Source: an uncultured Bacteroidota bacterium
GTDB taxonomy: Bacteria > Bacteroidota > Bacteroidia > AKYH767-A > OLB10
Reading direction: 5' to 3'
NCBI GenBank assembly: GCA_900696575.1
Contig: CAADHD010000018.1
Coordinates: forward strand, 1-64,000
Length of the DNA stretch: 64,000 bases
Positions 61,769 to 64,000 of the stretch are shown here, piece after piece; the stretch's first letter is position 1; every line of letters starts with the position of its first letter. Made by a program: the position numbers and the translations under genes. Below the pieces are notes generated by a model. That model made no database searches, was not told where the DNA came from, and worked only from the letters and a program-made list of their open reading frames with translations.

Positions 61769-63370
61769 ATGCTTAAGCGCCAAACCCTGTTTTATTTGTC
61801 GCCTGTCATTTTCGGATTGCTGCAATGGGCGGCATGGCCTCCGGCAGGATTTGCTCCGCTGCTTTTCCTATCCTGGGTTTTTATTTTTTATGCAGAAGAC
61901 TATACGCTGAAGTTCCGGTTATCAAAATGGAAATTGTTTTTCAATGTGTATGCTGCTTTCTTTTTATGGAACCTGCTTACCACATGGTGGGTCTATAATT
62001 CAACAGCATTCGGGGCAGGCGCAGCCATAATCTGCAATTCGCTTTTTATGGCAGTGGTTTTTATGCTCTATCACTCCACCCGAATAGCCACAAAAAATCT
62101 GATTGGGCGCTTTACACTTATTCCATACTGGATTGCTTTTGAGTATCTGCACCATCACTGGGATTTGTCGTGGCCATGGCTTTCCCTCGGTAATGGGTTG
62201 GCATCTTATCATCGCTGGATTCAATGGTATGAATTTACAGGTATGCAGGGAGGAACCTTCTGGATTCTGTGGGTTAACATTCTTATCTATCAAACGGTAA
62301 CAACTTTTTCAAAGCAAAACGTTTTGCCGAAAGCCGTACTCGCTACATCAGCGCTAATCATTCCTGTGGTTATTTCACTGTTGATATATCACAGCCATGA
62401 AGAGAAGGGCCGGGAAATAGCTGTGGTGGTGGCTCAGCCTAATGTGGATCCTTACCATGAAAAGTTTAACGGAACAGGGCGTGAACAGCTTGAGCGCATG
62501 TTGAATCTGGCAGAAACCAGAATGGATGATTCGGTTCAATTAGTGGTGTTTCCGGAAACTGCATTGCCAGACGGCATTTGGGAAAACAACATGGAAACGC
62601 ATCCACAAATTGACAGGATTCGTTCATTCTTATCAAACCATAAAAATGCTTCTGTCCTTTTCGGAGCAACGACATTGCGATTTTATGAAAACGATGAAAA
62701 AATTCCGGCCACGGCACGCAAGCATAAAATTGAAGAAGGGTATTATGACATTTACAATACTGCGCTGATGCTGTCATCCTCAACAGATAATTTGCAGGTT
62801 TATCATAAATCGAAATTAGTGCCCGGGGTAGAGAAGATGCCTTATCCTGCCGTATTCGGGTTTCTGGAAAAGTTTGCGATTGATTTAGGTGGAATGTCGG
62901 GCAGCCATGGAGTGGATAAAGAGCCTGTTGTATTTGAAACATCATCAGGTGTTAAAACAGCGCCTGTTATCTGTTATGAATCTATTTACAACGACTATCT
63001 GCGCAAGTACGTGAATAAGGGGGCAGAGATGATAGGCATAATTACCAATGACGGATGGTGGGGGGATACGCCCGGCCACCGGCAACATTTAGTGTATGCA
63101 AAAATTTCTTGTATTTCGCTCAGGCGAAGCGCAGCGCGCTCGGCCAACACCGGTATTTCTGCATTGATCAATCAGCGAGGAGATGTTGTTTTCCCGACTG
63201 AATACTGGAAAAAAGCCGTTATCAAAGATAAAATTCACCTGAATGATTCAAAAACCTATTATGCAAGGTTTGGAAATTTTTTTGCTTCTGCATCGCTTAT
63301 TTTTTCTGCCGCTCTGCTAATGCTGCTTCTTATCAAGAAAAGTTCCGCTCAATTTCAGAAAAAATCATAA
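61769..63370 (+). CDS. lnt: Apolipoprotein N-acyltransferase
   Basis: 533 aa from ATG 61769; the frame is open to a TTG at 61760, but that codon lies inside the -7-like box CATCTTTG (61755-61762), so ATG is preferred. Five to six N-terminal membrane spans carry 'FGLLQWAAWPPAGFAP', then a nitrilase-fold catalytic domain with the triad Glu263 ('VFPETALPDG'), Lys349 ('VYHKSKLVPGVEKMPY') and Cys402 ('TAPVICYESIYNDYL'). It adds the third acyl chain to lipoproteins, consistent with the many lipoproteins in this window. Its stop overlaps the convergent sorting-domain gene by 6 nt. Confidence 0.95.
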   Translation: MLKRQTLFYLSPVIFGLLQWAAWPPAGFAPLLFLSWVFIFYAEDYTLKFRLSKWKLFFNVYAAFFLWNLLTTWWVYNSTAFGAGAAIICNSLFMAVVFMLYHSTRIATKNLIGRFTLIPYWIAFEYLHHHWDLSWPWLSLGNGLASYHRWIQWYEFTGMQGGTFWILWVNILIYQTVTTFSKQNVLPKAVLATSALIIPVVISLLIYHSHEEKGREIAVVVAQPNVDPYHEKFNGTGREQLERMLNLAETRMDDSVQLVVFPETALPDGIWENNMETHPQIDRIRSFLSNHKNASVLFGATTLRFYENDEKIPATARKHKIEEGYYDIYNTALMLSSSTDNLQVYHKSKLVPGVEKMPYPAVFGFLEKFAIDLGGMSGSHGVDKEPVVFETSSGVKTAPVICYESIYNDYLRKYVNKGAEMIGIITNDGWWGDTPGHRQHLVYAKISCISLRRSAARSANTGISALINQRGDVVFPTEYWKKAVIKDKIHLNDSKTYYARFGNFFASASLIFSAALLMLLLIKKSSAQFQKKS

Positions 63371-64000
63371 ACGAATTACCTTGAATGATTTCTGGCGGCC
63401 ACCCATATTCACTGTCATCAGATAAGTTCCGGAAACCAAGAATGGAATGCTTAACTGCACAACTTGTTCAGGACTATTGACGCTTGTTTCGAAAACTTTT
63501 TTCCCATTCAGGTCAAACAAAGAAACGGTTGCCCGAGATTCTGTTTCTTTAAATAACAGAACGAACCGGTCTGAAAATATTCCGTTAAACAATTCAACCC
63601 AGGAGGACTGAGCTGATTTTATGGCTATGATATTTGACAGGTTTGTTTTTCCATCATAATCATTCTGCATAAGCCGGTAATAATAAACCGGCCTGCTTAT
63701 CTGCATGTCTTCAAATGAGTACTGGCGATAAGTAGTGGTAGTTCCGCTTCCGTTAACAAAACCGATGGATGAAAATTCTTTTCCATTATCAGAGCGCTGA
63801 ATCTCAAAGCCTCTGTTGTTAGACTCAGAGGCTGTTGCCCATTCGAGTAAATTGAAGTGGCCTTTGTTGGTTCCGCTGAAGAAAAGTAAACTTACCGGCA
63901 AAGGCGGATTGGTGGGCGCTATGATTTCAAAATCATCAACGGCAATGCCGGGGCCTGTTACTGTTACATCTGACTTAAATACCAGTCTGAAAGAAACAGA
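63365..64000 (-). CDS. C-terminal part of a T9SS-secreted protein (5' truncated)
   Basis: The frame is open across the right edge, so the N-terminus is missing; 211 residues are visible. The upstream end reads 'VTGPGIAVDDFEIIAPTNPP', a MAM/jelly-roll ending common in secreted Bacteroidota proteins. Then follows the characteristic linker 'LEWATASESNNRGFEIQRS', 'YRLMQNDYDGKTNLSNIIAI', and the C-terminal type A sorting domain ('VSLFDLNGKKVFET', 'FLVSGTYLMTVNMGG', 'RQKSFKVIRL'). Exported by the T9SS; the passenger function lies outside the window. Confidence 0.8.
   Translation of the reverse strand, partial: SVSFRLVFKSDVTVTGPGIAVDDFEIIAPTNPPLPVSLLFFSGTNKGHFNLLEWATASESNNRGFEIQRSDNGKEFSSIGFVNGSGTTTTYRQYSFEDMQISRPVYYYRLMQNDYDGKTNLSNIIAIKSAQSSWVELFNGIFSDRFVLLFKETESRATVSLFDLNGKKVFETSVNSPEQVVQLSIPFLVSGTYLMTVNMGGRQKSFKVIRL

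Noticed and set aside
1-64000. CRISPR arrays, tRNA/rRNA genes, insertion sequences or prophage genes
   Set aside because: No regularly spaced identical repeats, no cloverleaf-type sequence with a GTTCGA loop outside coding regions, and no transposase, integrase or phage structural motifs. The S74 domain at 17.6 kb is in a signal-peptide/T9SS protein, not a phage tail gene.

Overview
This 64 kb window is a chromosomal stretch from a member of the Bacteroidota, probably a Chitinophagales/Sphingobacteriia-like lineage (the order is inferred, not proven). The evidence is: Por/type IX secretion C-terminal sorting domains on the truncated genes at both window ends and on a complete gene at 17.6-19.0 kb; a SusC-free but typically Bacteroidota set of lipoproteins; a Reg_prop/Y_Y_Y hybrid histidine kinase; a phosphate-selective OprO/P-type porin; a bacterial geranylgeranylglyceryl-phosphate synthase; and TAnnTTTG -7 promoter boxes in front of many genes, with almost no Shine-Dalgarno sequences. 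I see no transposase, integrase, phage module, CRISPR array, tRNA or rRNA.

Layout. 0-13 kb: end of a secreted protein, glutaryl-CoA dehydrogenase, isocitrate dehydrogenase, a GH3-family protein, a LysE-type exporter, an SDR-mlaF-mlaE operon (lipid transport), a Na/Pi symporter coupled to a site-2 protease with CBS domains, and divergent odhB and a geranylgeranyl-reductase-family flavoprotein. 13-21 kb: UvrD/PcrA helicase, lipoprotein MsrB with a DinB-like protein, a DUF2306-like membrane protein, a secreted S74-chaperone protein with a T9SS tail, and lysS with a SPOR protein. 21-26 kb: a NorC/NorB-like pair with altered active-site ligands, a tryptophanase-type lyase, an outer-membrane protein, an EamA transporter and an ArsC/Spx-like protein.

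26-38 kb is the phosphate region: porin-pstS preceded by 11-bp-phased TTAACA-like repeats (candidate Pho box), then pstC-pstA-pstB-phoU. The two halves are separated by a minus-strand block encoding a 1267-aa hybrid sensor kinase, two small lipoproteins and an M64-type metallopeptidase lipoprotein. 38-48 kb: a HAD phosphatase, a CaCA exchanger, mnmG, a methyltransferase, a DUF354 glycosyltransferase-like protein, a 926-bp repeat-rich non-coding island, purL and xth. Three ParB-binding parS-like palindromes lie inside mnmG and the methyltransferase gene, which suggests a centromere-like, possibly origin-proximal site. 48-64 kb: exported asparaginase and Tat-exported superoxide dismutase, a biotin carrier protein, a huge alpha-2-macroglobulin, an AraC regulator, PcrB, an M16 protease, a GT-C-like membrane protein, lnt, and the end of another T9SS protein.

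Most genes are ordinary housekeeping genes. The observations most worth following are the parS cluster, the candidate Pho operator, the ligand-substituted haem-copper protein, near-leaderless promoters with the -7 box ending 4 nt before the start codon, the S74/T9SS architecture, and the repeat island upstream of purL.
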